Made by a program: the position numbers and the translations under genes
In this document: positions 13,058 to 25,196 of the stretch, piece after piece
How the letters are laid out: each line of letters opens with the position of its first letter
Numbering within the stretch: position 1 is the stretch's first letter
Notes under the pieces: generated by a model
Database searches by the model: none
Told to the model about the DNA's origin: nothing
The model's input: the letters and a program-made list of their open reading frames with translations, nothing else
Assembly: GCA_028274465.1 (NCBI GenBank)
Contig: CM051455.1
Location: 45,649,129-45,713,128 of the forward strand
DNA: 64,000 bases
Direction of reading: 5' to 3'
Origin: Plantago ovata
Taxonomy: Eukaryota; Streptophyta; Magnoliopsida; Lamiales; Plantaginaceae

Positions 13058-13199
13058 AATAAAATATAAACAAATTCAAGATGCATTACAATGAACTCCC
13101 AAATGATGAAATCATTAAAGTCTAACAAAATGCAAATATAGTGAATTCAAGCCAATAATCTCAAACTTAAATCATAACTTATAATATATACTAATACTA

Positions 13200-13335
13200 C
13201 TAATAATTTACATGATATCGAGTCTTAACGAGCCTTACCGAGTACTCGCGAGCTGAGCCTAGGTCGGCTCGTTAGTGGAGCGAGCCTAAGCTTAGGCCTT
13301 ATCGAGCAGAGCCGCCGAGTACTCGATAAAGTCAC
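13200..13335. repeat. Right half of the CGAG-rich repeat
   Basis: Contains gccttaccgagtactcgcg, ggctcgttag and cgccgagtactcgataaag-type motifs, the counterpart of the block at 6650-6896 across the copia insertion. It ends about 260 bases before the RAB7 start codon, so it lies in or near that gene's promoter. Confidence 0.4.
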
Positions 13336-13591
13336 TAGTTCTGCTCCCCCCAAATTTGCAAGGATTAAAAACAAAAAGGGGAAAAAGAAAAAAAAGAAAA
13401 ATAGAAAAGGTCAAAGAAGATGATGAGGCAGGAATATCCCTCCGTATTCGCCAGCTAGCTAGCTACCTGCTCAACTCAAATTTAGCTGCTGGATCAACAG
13501 TCACACATACCCCAAATCGATCAATCAACCTCGCCCTTTCCTTTTCTTGGCGAAGAATTTTCGACCCTATTAACCCGACCCGAATCCGACG

Positions 13592-16500
13592 ATGACGTCT
13601 CGCAGAAGAGCTCTCCTCAAGGTCATCATCCTCGGCGATAGCGGGTCAGTTGTTCAATTTTCACGCAATTCTTCAATTTTTTAAAAATTATTATTATTAT
13701 TTTTTATATGCCATGGATCTTTACTTTTCGATTCATTTTTTTTTCTTCAAAACCGATTGTGTTTTTTAGGTTTGTTAGTTTGTTTAGCTGATCTGAATTG
13801 CAGGAATTTTGGATCATGGATTTTGAATTATCGATGAGAAATGGGATTTTTTTTTTCTCTTCTGTCTAGTACAATGATTTTGTGGATATGCTTTTTAAAC
13901 AAGTCATGATGCAAACTTACAAGGAGATCAAATACTGTGTTAAATACTTAAATTTCAATTGGCTAATGCATTATGTACCTAACCTCAGCTCAAGCGCCAA
14001 TCTAGCTCAATGATATGTTTATCAGAATTAGCCGATAAGATGATCATATGATTAATGGTAAGTTAGCAGAAATTATAGCTAATGATAGGCAATTTTTTTT
14101 ATTTTTCAATATAAGCTAGTAGGAGACTTGGAGTAGATTTAATATCAACTAGCTTATAAGCTAGTCTAGGTATTATTTAACAAACTTATTTTGAACATTA
14201 CAATCAAATGAGGTAATTCACCATATAACCTAGATGATAGGTGACTCTAAACAGTCTGTCAATAATCTTAAAGCGCATATAGCTTACGTATGATGGTCTT
14301 ATGCTTCTTTACTAATTGCCCTTTACGTTTTTGCCTATGATCTGCAGGGTGGGGAAGACCTCATTGATGAACCAGTATCCTTGATCATGTTCCTTGTATT
14401 CTATTATCATAATTTTCTCCTACGAAATGAAGTAATGTGAAAAATGGTTTTATCTATTAGTGTGATATTTTCCTTTACTTGATGATTAAAGATATGTAAA
14501 TAAAAAGTTCAGCAACCAATACAAGGCGACAATTGGGGCAGATTTTTTGACTAAGGAAGTGCAGTTTGAGGATCGGCTCTTCACCTTGCAGGTCAGTTTG
14601 GTAAATAAGTTGCATGTTAATTTTTCAGGGTGGAAATTATAGCTTGCGACTGTTATTGGTTAGTGGGGCTTCTTTTCCATTTTACGGATCTGTCTGTGAC
14701 CTTTACTTCTCTAGGTAAGAGAAATGAGTAAAAGGGATGAAGGTTGTTTTAAAGCCAAGTGTTCCATGCCTCAAATAAGTGAACAAATCTCGTTCAGTTT
14801 CTTTCTCGGAAAATCATTGCAATAGCATGTGAATTTATGTTATCACTTAGTATTTAGATGCTGCTAGTTGACATGTCCTCCATTCCACATTTCCCTTCAG
14901 AGAAACATTCTGGGTTTTTCCCCTCTATTTACTACCACCACATGAAGTACAAGCCTTTTAATATTTTGTTTTCTCTAGAATACATGGAGAAGTTTGGGAA
15001 TTTAATTTTGATCCATTTTGTACTTCAATTTGTTTTCCCAATGGAGGTCTGTTTCCTCAATCGGTTAATTTAGACATAATATATTTGTGCAAAATAAATT
15101 GTCTAGGTTGGTGAATGTAATATATATTTATGCCATCCGACCATCTATTCTTTCATATTTACACTTGTGTTTATCAATTTGAGCTTATTCTTCTTTTTGT
15201 TTTTTTTTTGGTCAGATATGGGATACTGCCGGCCAGGAAAGATTCCAGAGTCTCGGCGTTGCTTTTTATCGAGGTGCTGATTGCTGTGTGCTTGTCTATG
15301 ATGTCAATGTCATGAAATCATTTGACAATCTTAACAACTGGAGGGAAGAATTCTTAATTCAGGTATGTAATGACTAGTTTCATTCTTCATTATTTGTTTT
15401 TCTGGTTTGCACTTTGCCATCACTATTTTTCTCTCTAGTGTTCTATGATTAATAGATTCTTTAACAAAGAAATAGTGAATACTTAAAAGCAAAAATTCTT
15501 AGATATATATCCTGATGCTGAATACACATTGTCTCAAGTGTGTAATTTTTATACTATTTCTGTTTTAGTTCTGGCTTATGGTAGCACTAGATTTGTCCTA
15601 GACCTAGTTATCTGCAGATGGTTGAAGTGTTGATTGTTACTCCCTTGCTGCATTCTAAACCATTTGAAGAGTTTGGCATTGTGGATGAAAACATCCTACG
15701 CCTTTATGATCATCTGTTTCTCCCAATTTCCATAAATAATAGTAATTTCTTGTAAATCTGAATTCTCTGCAGGCAAGTCCATCGGATCCAGAAAATTTCC
15801 CATTCGTTGTTATTGGTAACAAGGTGGACGTGGATGGTGGAAACAGCAGAGTGGTAATCTTCTCTTCTTCCCGCATCCGTACCTCCTCTTGTGTGTTTTC
15901 TGATTTTTGTTTTTACCGAATTCTGTATGGTTATTTCTATTTTCTGATCCACAGTCGTGCAGTCGTGCTAATCAGGGTTTCTTGAAGATATGATATTTTT
16001 CCTTTAAGAGTGCCAAACTTTATGCTACTTCATTTGGATTTTTACAGGTATCTGAGAAAAAGGCTCGGGCCTGGTGTGCGTCCAAGGGAAATATCCCATA
16101 TTTTGAAACCTCTGCCAAGGAAGGAATCAATGTCGAGGATGCCTTCCAGGTCATTGCAAAGAATGCCCTTAAGAGTGGTGAAGAAGAAGAAATGTGAGTA
16201 GAAATTTCCAAAATCTGTTTCTATGCTTCAAGTAGACTCTTTTGTAATCTAAATTACAAATGGCTCCACTCTGACCTAACAATATTCCTATACCACTACT
16301 TGACTTCGCCTTCACTCTAAACCACCTTATAACTCATTTCAATAATTGCCGCACTCACCTACTGCATACCACTTTAATTCCTTGCCACCAGACCACCTTA
16401 TCACGTATTAAATTTATATTTTTAAGATGACACTATATACACTTGTTAAACATAATTTACTGAACACTCGGAGTCTCGGAAGAAAGAGATCTTTACACTT

Positions 16501-16806
16501 ATTAAACCATAATTCACTGAACACTCAGGAGTAAAGAGATTTCGTACAGGGTCTCTTTTAACTTTTAAACATGTATAGTACCAGGTTTCATAGTAATTTT
16601 TTTTTTAACCTATATTTGCCTATCCTTGTGGCTTCTGTTTTCACTACTTCACTTTTCATTTTTATACATACTTGTTTCTGTTTCCTTTCATTATCAAGCG
16701 TCACACTGATCTTGTTCATACTTTATTATGTTGGAGCAGTTACTTGCCTGATACAATTGATGTCGGAAGCAGCAGTCAAGCAAGATCCGCTGGATGTGAA
16801 TGTTGA
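13592..16806 (+). CDS. RABG3: Rab7-class small GTPase (RABG3 type)
   Basis: A small GTPase of the late endosome and vacuole that drives fusion of prevacuolar compartments and autophagosomes with the tonoplast. Seven exons: 13592-13644, 14348-14374, 14492-14591, 15216-15362, 15773-15853, 16048-16193 and 16740-16806, giving 206 aa, the usual RABG3 length. GTP-binding motifs: GDSGVGKTS (P-loop), YKATIGADF (switch I), [13 protein letters not shown] (switch II), GNKVD and ETSAKEG. The C-terminus GCEC is the double-geranylgeranylation signal. Intron 2 has U12-type signals; all others are GT-AG U2 type. The start was chosen because [18 protein letters not shown] matches the family start. Function is secure from the family; the exact RABG3 subclass is not resolved. 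Confidence 0.96.
14375..14491 (+). other. Probable U12-type (minor spliceosome) intron in RAB7
   Basis: The intron begins GTATCCTTGATC, a match to the U12 donor consensus (GTATCCTT). It has TTTTCCTTTAC at 14468-14478, similar to the U12 branch-site consensus TTCCTTAAC. The candidate branch A (14477) is 14 nt from the AG at 14490-14491, and there is no polypyrimidine tract next to the acceptor. Splicing here gives AAC CA|A TAT, restoring NQYVNKKF. Confidence 0.82.
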
Positions 16807-18350
16807 GACGAGTACTATCTCTGTGAAGCACTCCAAGGGGAAGAAACATGTTCTATCCTTCTCCTTCTCATGATCATTACAAGCTTCCAACTGTATACAA
16901 GTGTCGTCTTCTTTTGTTTTAAAAAAAAATTTGCGGGACGAGTTGATTCTCATTTGTTGAACATGGGTGCACAGTGTACGTATTGTTTTGGTTTGAAAGA
17001 GTAGCCTAAGGTTTTGTAATTTGGCACTTGGGATTTTCATAAATATTTGGAAATTATTGGTTGTGATTTGTTTGATCAGCTCCTTCTTTCTATGTTATAC
17101 TTATGAGTCAATTCGATCTGATTTTCATGAACTGGTATAATTCTAGCTGGGGTTAGTCTTCATTCTTCAAGAGGGAGGAGTGCCATGAGGGTTAATCTGT
17201 AATTTTATAGGATTCTGTTGCTTAGCCACATAGTCGACACGTTTTTGTTTTAGTTATGGTGAACGAACCATAGTTAACACGTTTTTGTAATTAAAATCAC
17301 GGATTCATTACATTTTAGTCTCTTTCGTAACATTTCAATCAAGTTCAACTAAGCCAACTTATAAACTTTAAATTATTTCTCAGATCGAAAGAAATGACTT
17401 ACTTCTATAAGTTACTTCTGGGGAATTGGTTCATAGTGAAAACAAGTGAAAGCAACCTACAAATACAAAAATGTTTAACTAAATAAAATAAAATAATTTG
17501 AAATCCATGGATTGGTTGAATGATTACCCTGTAAGCTAGATTTTGAAAAAAAAAAAAAAATACTAATAAGTAAATTGAATGAATAATTGAGGTACGATGA
17601 GTTAACTTCTTACTGATAAAGAAGTTAGTTCAAAGGTAAAATTAATATTCTGTCCATCCGAGAACAGTTGTGTACCATTTTGTTATTTTGGATGTTTCGT
17701 TAGATTTGCACCATTTATTTCGATCGTATTAAAAAAAAAAGCAAACCTAACTATTCTACACATTATAACTCTAAAAATTATATCCATACTGTAATTTCAA
17801 TTATGGTATACCAACCTTGTATGATCAGAACAGTTATTTTATATTATTATTCTACGCATATGTCACACATTTATACTAGATCATTTTGAGCATGGTAGAT
17901 CTGAAACTTGTGCTTATGGTAAAACTTATAGTTTGGGCACATATCCAATGATCTCTTTTATCTCAATAATGCATGTTTGCACCAAAGAACATGATTGGAT
18001 CGATGATCATATTATATAGCCATAAAATCTTGGCAGATATTCATGCTACATGATTATATCCTGCTATTACAATCACCACATGATTAACGATGAAAAGACA
18101 CGAAATAAGCGTTGCTTTCGTTGTCCACAGGTTCTTTCTTCCACATAGATAAGTCTTATCTTTATACTGAATAAAATAGACAACTGAATACAAAACCCAT
18201 TATTAAAAACAAGGATAAAAAAATGAAAAACATTCAATTCAAACAATCAAATGAAGCCACTTAATTAGTACGTAACGATTATATTGTAGATCGACAAGAG
18301 TTTATAAATGTTCGCTTAGCTAGTAGAGAGACTCAAACAGAACAAGTTCA
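16807..18350. other. Intergenic between RAB7 and the BURP gene
   Basis: It holds the RAB7 3' UTR and then AT-rich sequence. A fragment at about 17655-17740 (ctgtccatccgagaacagttg) looks like the end of a Stowaway-type MITE. Nothing else is recognised before the BURP promoter. Confidence 0.45.
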
Positions 18351-19257
18351 ATGGACTTGAAGCTTCTACTACTTACTCCCTTCTTGCTCTATGCCTTGTT
18401 TTCCACAGTAATAATCTCTTAATTCTCTTACACTTCTTCTCTACTCATAAGCCTCATCTAATCTATATTAACTTTTTTGTTCTTGACAGGGAGCTTATGG
18501 AGCGGAAACGGAACATCATTCGCACGAAGAGATACGAATCGAACAAGTTCACATGCATGGGGCATCATCCCATATGCACATCGACCCTTCCGTGATCGTT
18601 TTCTTCCTCCCCGAAGACCTTAAACTCGGAAACACTCTCCCCGTATACTTCCCCAGACGAAAACTAGAACCGTCCCGTATGATCTCAAAAGAACAAGCCA
18701 GTTCCATCCCTTTCTCGCTCAAAGACCTCCCAAACTTACTCCAACGCTTCTCGTTCTCGCCTGGCTCGCCTCAAGCCCAAGCAATGAAGGAAACACTTCA
18801 AGAATGCGAATCCAAGCCCATCAAGGGTGAGACGAAGACCTGCGCGACATCATACCGTTCAATGATTGAGTTCGCATATGAGATCCTCGGTTCGCAAACT
18901 CAAATCAAAGTCCTCTCCACAACACACCTTACAGATCACTCTGAGGCCCTTCTACAGAAGTACACGGTGATCGGAATTAACCAAGTTCGAGCTCCGAAAA
19001 GTGTTGCCTGTCACACGATGCCTTACGCTTACACGGTGTTCTACTGTCATTATCAGGAGACTGTGAGTAAGGTGTTCAATGTTTCACTGTCAGGTGAGAA
19101 CGGAGATAAGGTTGATGCCATAGCTGTCTGTCACATGGATACGACACAATGGGGACCGAATCATGTGTCGTTTAAGGTGCTGGGGATCGAACCGGGGTCC
19201 TCACCCGTGTGCCATTTCTTCCCGTCTGATAACTTCGTTCTGGTTTCATCTATATAA
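18351..19257 (+). CDS. BURP-domain secreted protein (RD22/USP-like)
   Basis: Two exons, 18351-18407 and 18490-19257, joined in phase 0 at TTT TCC ACA|GGA GCT, encode 274 aa. Residues 1-19 form a signal peptide (LKLLLLTPFLLYALFST), so the protein enters the secretory pathway and probably the cell wall. The BURP domain starts near residue 40 with VIVFFLPEDLKLGNTLPVYFP. It carries the diagnostic four CH pairs: CH-x10-CH-x26-CH-x25-CH (ACHTM, YCHYQ, VCHMD, VCHFF). The region between signal and BURP domain is only about 20 residues, without the TxV repeats of RD22 or the long repeats of PG-beta subunits, so it is a short BURP protein. Exon 2 has higher GC than its surroundings. Confidence 0.95.
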
Positions 19258-20188
19258 GCGTATGAATATGATAGTTTAATTTGCTGTGAAATGTGATGGT
19301 AATTTGTATTCAAGTCAAGCTATGAAATAGTATCATGAGCTAGCGACAGAAAATGTGCGAGTCCTGTTTGGGTGGTCAAGTATGCTTAATTACATACTAT
19401 AACTTCAATAAATTCTGCCGGTTAATGAGTTTCAAAAGGGCGACCGAGCACCTGCAGGGATAATGGATTATTGTTACTTTTGTTAGGCGTTCTCCAGTAG
19501 CGTAGCGTGTGGGATGTAATTTGTTTACATTTTCAGAATACAATAGCCCAGAACAATCATAAAATCATAATCAAGATCAGTACGTACAACTATGGATTAA
19601 GCCTTTCGAAATTCAGATCAAATTACAAATGGTCTAGCTGCCGAGAAAACAATAGAATCCCCAAATGAAATAGTGGCATTTTTTATTTTTTTTTCCATTT
19701 TACTATTCGCATGCTACATATTTGACATATTGCATAATATTTATAAGTTAGCAAAAATAGTAAAATGATCCCCATATTTTTATTTAACATAAAATTTCAA
19801 AATACTTGAACTTTGACAAGTATATAAACAACTATTTGACCTATCACTACTTAAAATATATTTTCCATACTTTTCACATGTCTTCCGATGTAGATCGCTA
19901 CGATTATGAACACTTGCAATATTGTGAGACACGCATTTATTTTTGATTCATAATGTTTCAATTAGTAATTAAGAGATGCCAATAATTGAATTTATAAAGT
20001 TAAAAAATTAATTTAAAAAGGTAAAAAAAGTGGCGTTACGCCAAATATAGAGATATGTAGACCCGACATTACTAAGTGAGTGACTTTCTAAAGACAATAG
20101 GATTTGATCCTCGGAGAAGAAAGATCGTAATGTGTAACACTCTTTCATCTGATGTTTTATTGGCAGATGTAAATTTTTGTTAGAGAAT
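19258..20188. other. Intergenic downstream of the BURP gene
   Basis: 3' UTR of the BURP gene followed by AT-rich DNA with no reading frame, RNA gene or repeat I can name. Confidence 0.4.
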
Positions 20189-21147
20189 TAATGTAAACGG
20201 AAAATTCCATAAACTACCCCCATGTTGCTCCTGATTAACGTTTCTTCCCCTGCTAGTTTAACAATTACATCTAACCCCATTTTACCAAAAAATGTTGACA
20301 AAACTTATAAATCTTAACCTTTTATTCTCTCCCCAAACATGCCTTACCAATATTATTCTTTTACACTTTTATTTTTTCATTTATCTTTTTTCTACATTTC
20401 TTTTTATTTTTCATTTTTTTTCATTAATCTTCTTCTTCTTCAAGCTCTAAACTCCGGTACCGGAATTTTTTCGGTACCGGAGTTGTCCAACTGGAGCCGC
20501 CATTTTGGCAGCTCTGGTCGGACAGTAACAGCTCCGCCGAAAATGTTTTACACAGCTTTGCTGAAGCTGTAAATGGCTCCGATCGGAGCTATTTACAGCT
20601 CCAATCGGAGCTTCAAATAGCTACGACTGGAGCTGTCAGCTCCGACTAGAGCTGCCAGCTCCAGTCGGAGGTCCGATCGGAGCTACTGTAGCTCCGATCA
20701 CCTTTTTTTTTTCTTTTTTCTATTTTGTTTGTTTTTTTTTAATTTTGATTAGTTTTTGGGATTATTATTAGTATTATTTATTTTTTGTTTTAATAATTTT
20801 GGGGCTGGTATTGAGATATAAAATGCGTAGGGACTTGTTTCTAAAAATATTTTGGATGAATTTGAAATTTAAAAAATTATGTAGGTTAATTTTGTAAAAT
20901 AAGAAATTTTAGAGTCAAATGTGCAATAAAAAAAAGTTGATTGTGTTTGGGTGTTGATGAAATTTGAATTTTGAATGAGGGCAAATTTGTCATTTCCAGA
21001 TCTTAATTCGCCGAAAGTCAAGGTCGTGGGGCTAGATGTAATTGTTTTTCACTAACGAGGGGAAATGTGTTATTGTTGAACTAACATGGGAAGATTCGTA
21101 ATTGATGAAACTAACAGGGATCTGTATGAAAATTACCCTAATATAAA
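20189..21147. mobile_element. Mutator-like MITE with AGCTCC/GGAGCT palindrome array (family copy A)
   Basis: A 941-bp non-coding element (20198-21138). It is flanked by 9-bp near-identical target duplications TAATGTAAA (20189-20197) and TAATATAAA (21139-21147); a 9-bp duplication is typical of Mutator-like elements. The terminal inverted repeats start CGGAAAATTCCATA on the left and GGGTAATTTTCATA on the right (reverse-complemented). Weaker inverted similarity continues inward for roughly 100 bp (shared AATTACATCTA-CCCCA). The interior (20450-20700) is a GC-richer array of AGCTCC and GGAGCT units headed by a perfect 11-bp hairpin. No transposase frame is present, so it is non-autonomous. Confidence 0.78.
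20452..20482. repeat. Perfect hairpin at the head of the palindrome array, copy A
   Basis: Arms CTCCGGTACCG (20452-20462) and CGGTACCGGAG (20472-20482) are exact reverse complements with a 9-nt AT-rich loop. Copy C has the equivalent hairpin with different but still paired bases. Confidence 0.85.
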
Positions 21148-22546
21148 TAATTAGATTCCGTTCATCCTCGATTTATCAAACTTTCGAAAGAGTTAAAATT
21201 CTATTAATTTTAACACCGAAGCATGTAAATTCTTGGCATTCTTTACTTTTTGTTTGTGTGTGTTGTTTCATTTTATAAATCTAGTAGTTGAGCTTATTAC
21301 CTATTTAGTCTTATTATTTATCTGAAATTTATAGCTCGAACTCTCTAATTTTTCAACCGTACCGGACTATAAAATATTGCACTACCACAATAGTTTATCT
21401 GTACATTACAATCACTCACACGACATGGTTGATGGGCCACAATATGTACATAGTAGAACCTTCTCAAAGAATCAAAGTTGTACACCAGAAAGTATTTAGT
21501 GCTTTGACATTAAGCTCATAATTTATCAACTTCTTTCACTTAAAAATTCAGCAATTTGCATATTCATTCATATGGTTGACTTAATTTAAACGACAGGAGT
21601 TCATTTTTACCAAGGAAATCCATTTTATTTTTTTAGTTGTTTACATTTACTTTTAAAATAATTTTTTAAGAGGATGACATCGTGTGCGTGGTGTTTGGTT
21701 TTATGGTAGTACACTCATAATAAAATTTTGAGATAAAAGTTTGGTAAAAAAAACATAAACAATTTAAAAAAATAAAAAATGGACAAAAATGAGATACATA
21801 AACGATCTTAAAAAAAAAAAAAGTAGATGATCAGCTAATTAGCAATGATGCACATGAAAAAACCAAGCAAAAACGTTCTACAGTACTTAAATTAACTGAC
21901 AAAGTTTATTATATGGACACTTCTTCGGTTTTTCTTCTATTTGGATGAAACAAAAAATACGAAACATATTACTTCATGTAACATTTTAGTCATTTGATGT
22001 GAGTCTCATAACCAACTGCACCTACAAGATAGATACTATTCAATGTGAGAAACTAAGAATCAAACCCCAGAAAGAATTAGGTCATACGTATAATTACTCT
22101 TCATTTGTTAAAATTGGTAGCAATTAACTTGATTTTGTCACCATTCACCAAACACTCTTGTACGTATATATCTTCTTTTCCTTACCTTACTCGCCACCAG
22201 CCACCAGCTGTGCCAGCTTCAGTAATTATCATTATTCCAAGTTTTCTGTATTTTTCCAAGCAATGTACTCACTCATACGATAAACACAAATCACTTGGAG
22301 ACAATTTTTCATGATATAAAAGTTCCATTAACCTATATGCAAATGCTCAAAAGATATCTCTAGCTAGTTAGCTAGCATATATATCACATATAGGAAAATA
22401 TAAACATCTCTAGCTAGAAAGTTAATTGCATAAACTAACAAGTCTTTACACAATATTACATAAAATTTAAAGTTTCTTTACTTAACTTCATTCCTGGTGA
22501 TGATCTTTACTTGACTCAATCACTCACACATCTCGGAAGGCTGTTC
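21148..22546. other. Intergenic, AT-rich
   Basis: No gene is recognised between the MITE and the organ-specific protein gene. The last part contains the presumed 3' UTR of that minus-strand gene. Confidence 0.4.
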
Positions 22547-22914
22547 TCAATGAACATGATCATCATGCTTGTGATATATGATAACATTCAGCTTCGTCTC
22601 GAAATCTCTTGTAAACCTATCCCCGGAATTAGCATCGAAGAGTCCACTGATTGCTTTAGGCATTGGTTCATCATTCATCACACTCTTCCAGTATCCTCCT
22701 GGATCTTTTCTTCCATCCACCACATGAACACAGGCCATCTGAAAAATAAATAAATATAAAAAAGTTAGATACACGCTATGTACTCATGATGTACTGATTT
22801 ACTCAGGGCGAATCGAGGAAAAAAATTGCGAATGGAATTAAATAGGAGTATATTACGTACCGAGAGAAGATAGAGAAGGAAGAAAGTTGCAAAAGCTCTC
22901 ATCATCATCTTCAT
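22547..22914 (-). CDS. Organ-specific protein S2/P4-like small secreted protein
   Basis: Two exons on the minus strand, 22914-22861 and 22738-22547, encode 81 aa. The join is phase 0, with the donor gtacgt after the TCG codon and an acceptor ttttcag before ATGGCC. Residues 1 to about 26 (RAFATFFLLYLLSMACVHVVDG) form a signal peptide. The mature part has the family signature RKDPGGYWKSVMNDEPMPKA, then a DF-T-LNVIIYH segment (DFETKLNVIIYH). It ends in a His/Asp-rich tail (YHKHDDHVH). Organ-specific proteins are small apoplastic proteins of unknown biochemical role. This copy has only one repeat unit and is at the short end of the family. Confidence 0.88.
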
Positions 22915-24960
22915 GTTGAAGCTAGCTGCTAGCTCAATTTGTTTAATGTGTTTCTAGTTTTGTCAACTTTATAGCAACTGACTTGCTATTTATACTACAT
23001 GGCATCGATGCATCAGCACGATAAATGAAATAGTGGACTAGTGTTAATTTAATTTAATTAATTATTTTTAATTTGTTGGAGATAAATAAATATTCAATGG
23101 TCTAAGGACCACGAAAAATGTACTGTGTACTTTGGCTTAGTGATGGACAAGTTGACCAATCAAAAGTGTAGTGGTGTGTCGTAAGCACTATTCATCGCGT
23201 TTCATTGAAAGATGCCACTAAATTGACTCCTATTATATCACTCATCCCTCCCATTACTATTTTATTTTTACCCAATTTCATCTCTTTCGGTTGATATATT
23301 TTAAATTGGGCTTGATCATAAATTATTTTTATTTAAATTATAATAATAAAATATTTAACAAAATTATATTGTGAAAATTTAGATTCTAAACCTATATAGT
23401 ATACTAAAAATATTTAGACATACAACGCTAATCGAATTCATAACATTTGGAGTTATGTCATTTCAGCCTAATCAATTGAGTTAGACCTCAACGTGTTTCT
23501 TTTACTCGCTTTCATATTTTTTTGATATTCTTTTTACCAGCTTTATGGTTCAACAACTTCAATTATAAATAATAATGTTATGTTGACTCCTGAGTCCTGA
23601 CTATGAATTTGTAGGGATTCTATTCACGGATTACAAACTAAGAATAGAAAATAACGGATTAAATAAATACTAACTCGTGAACGTGGTTACACGGCGGATC
23701 AAAGAGGAAAGAGACTTGGTAGTGAAAGAATGATTAGCACTCACGCTAATCAGAAAGAGGAATAGAGGATTTCGACAGAAAAGTAAATATATTCATCAAC
23801 TTGTAGATTTTACAATATATGTGATAGAGCTTATATCGACTATAGTAGCTCAGACATGTAACAACTAAAAATCTAAAGACACAACTAACCAATACGAAAG
23901 ATACCTGATGAATCATGAATGCCTAAATAAAAGGGGTTAGGATTTTAATTAGATAGAGATAATAGATCTCATCCTGCTTCAACCTTATCCATGCATGCTC
24001 TTATACCAACTGAATAACTAATTAAACTAAATAACCAGAGAATACTAGAATATCATAGCATATCTCCAAACTACGAGCTACTAGACGAACTGGGTTTTAG
24101 CCCACGAACCGTGTGTTGTGGAATCCCCACAGAATTTTATTACATTTGAGATTTGGAAGAGGAGGTGAAATGCGAATTTAAAATAAAAAAACTGAAGGTT
24201 GAGAATAAATATGTGAATATATAAAATTCTGAAGTTCATCGCCCCTTATGTTCGCTCTAATGCGTTACTGCGGGAAGCACTGTCTAGCTAAGTAGCATTG
24301 TTAGCTCGCTAGCATAACTATAGATGAAATCGAACATTATAGCCAAGATCAGTGTTGCAACTTCCCCGGAATGATCAAAATGTCAAAATGGAGCTGTTTT
24401 GGTACAATCATTAGGACAAACATTTTAAGGTTAGCATTTAAATTTACTTGTTTATGCATTGCCTTTCCAAAAATAGAAAGAGTTGTTCATCCACCCTAGC
24501 ACTTCACTTTGGCCTTTGACTTTCTCAAATAGGTGCTACTATTGATGGGGTTGACCTAAAAAAAACAATTAGTCATACAGATAGATCAGGCCTGTCCGGC
24601 CAGGTGACTAGTATCCACCGCCTAATCTTGCAAAAACAATCGCATTTCTATGCCAATCAGAGCTCTCATTTTGCTAATATTTATTAGTTTAATGTTCTGT
24701 GAGAGATTAAATTAATTAAACCTACTAATATGTTTTTTACGAGAAGCTCCTAACCAGCTCATATCATAAGTCAACTAGACTACCTTAAATCATGTCTTTT
24801 AGTGAAGACATAAGGTATCTAGATCCAAGGTCAACTAGCTGTTAAGGGATCTTTCAAGTCGTTTGATATCAAAACTTATAAACATGCATATTCTACTACT
24901 TAATCACTAGACTATTGTCTATACTAATAACTCTATTTTAAGGCAAGCTTTACCTAATTA
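22915..24960. other. Intergenic with a possible Stowaway relative
   Basis: It starts with the promoter of the organ-specific protein gene. A stretch at about 23340-23400 (atatttaacaaaattatatt, tgtgaaaatttagattc) resembles the core of the Stowaway MITE at 62360-62616. No coding signal was found. Confidence 0.4.
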
Positions 24961-24964
24961 CCTA

Positions 24965-25105
24965 TGCCCATATGGTTGGTTTATGAGACGCTAGACTTAG
25001 TCTATTACACCACCAACATACATAAATGTAGGTATTACATGTGTGGGATCCACTATCATGTGTCTTGGTGGTATAATAGACTAAGTCTAGTATGAAATAA
25101 AGCCA
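24965..25105. mobile_element. Short foldback MITE
   Basis: A 26-bp inverted repeat with one mismatch: 24991-25016 (CTAGACTTAGTCTATTACAC then CACCAA) pairs with 25065-25090 (TTGGTGGTATAATAGACTAA then GTCTAG). The arms are separated by about 48 bp. Weaker inverted similarity extends outward (CCATATGG... and CCATGG...). No coding capacity. The superfamily is not settled because the outer ends and target duplication are unclear. Confidence 0.7.
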
Positions 25106-25196
25106 TGGGGTTGGGATATGGCCGTATGGGATTTACGGTCAATTGGTAACTGATAAAGTAACATAACTAAGTACATTAAATTTGATAAGTTACCTC

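Larger units (their letters stand above)
6892..13062 (+). mobile_element. Ty1/copia LTR retrotransposon, nearly full length, coding-dead
   Basis: The element runs 6897-13057 (6161 bp), flanked by the 5-bp target duplication AATAA at 6892-6896 and 13058-13062. The LTRs are 219 bp and differ at about 5 positions by eye (roughly 98% identical), pointing to a fairly recent insertion. Order is gag, protease, integrase, reverse transcriptase, RNase H, which is the copia order. A polypurine tract AAGGGGAG sits directly before the 3' LTR. Several stops and frameshifts in pol mean it cannot make its own proteins. Its LTR ends are TGTTA and TGAAA and not the usual TG...CA, identical in both LTRs. Confidence 0.92.
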
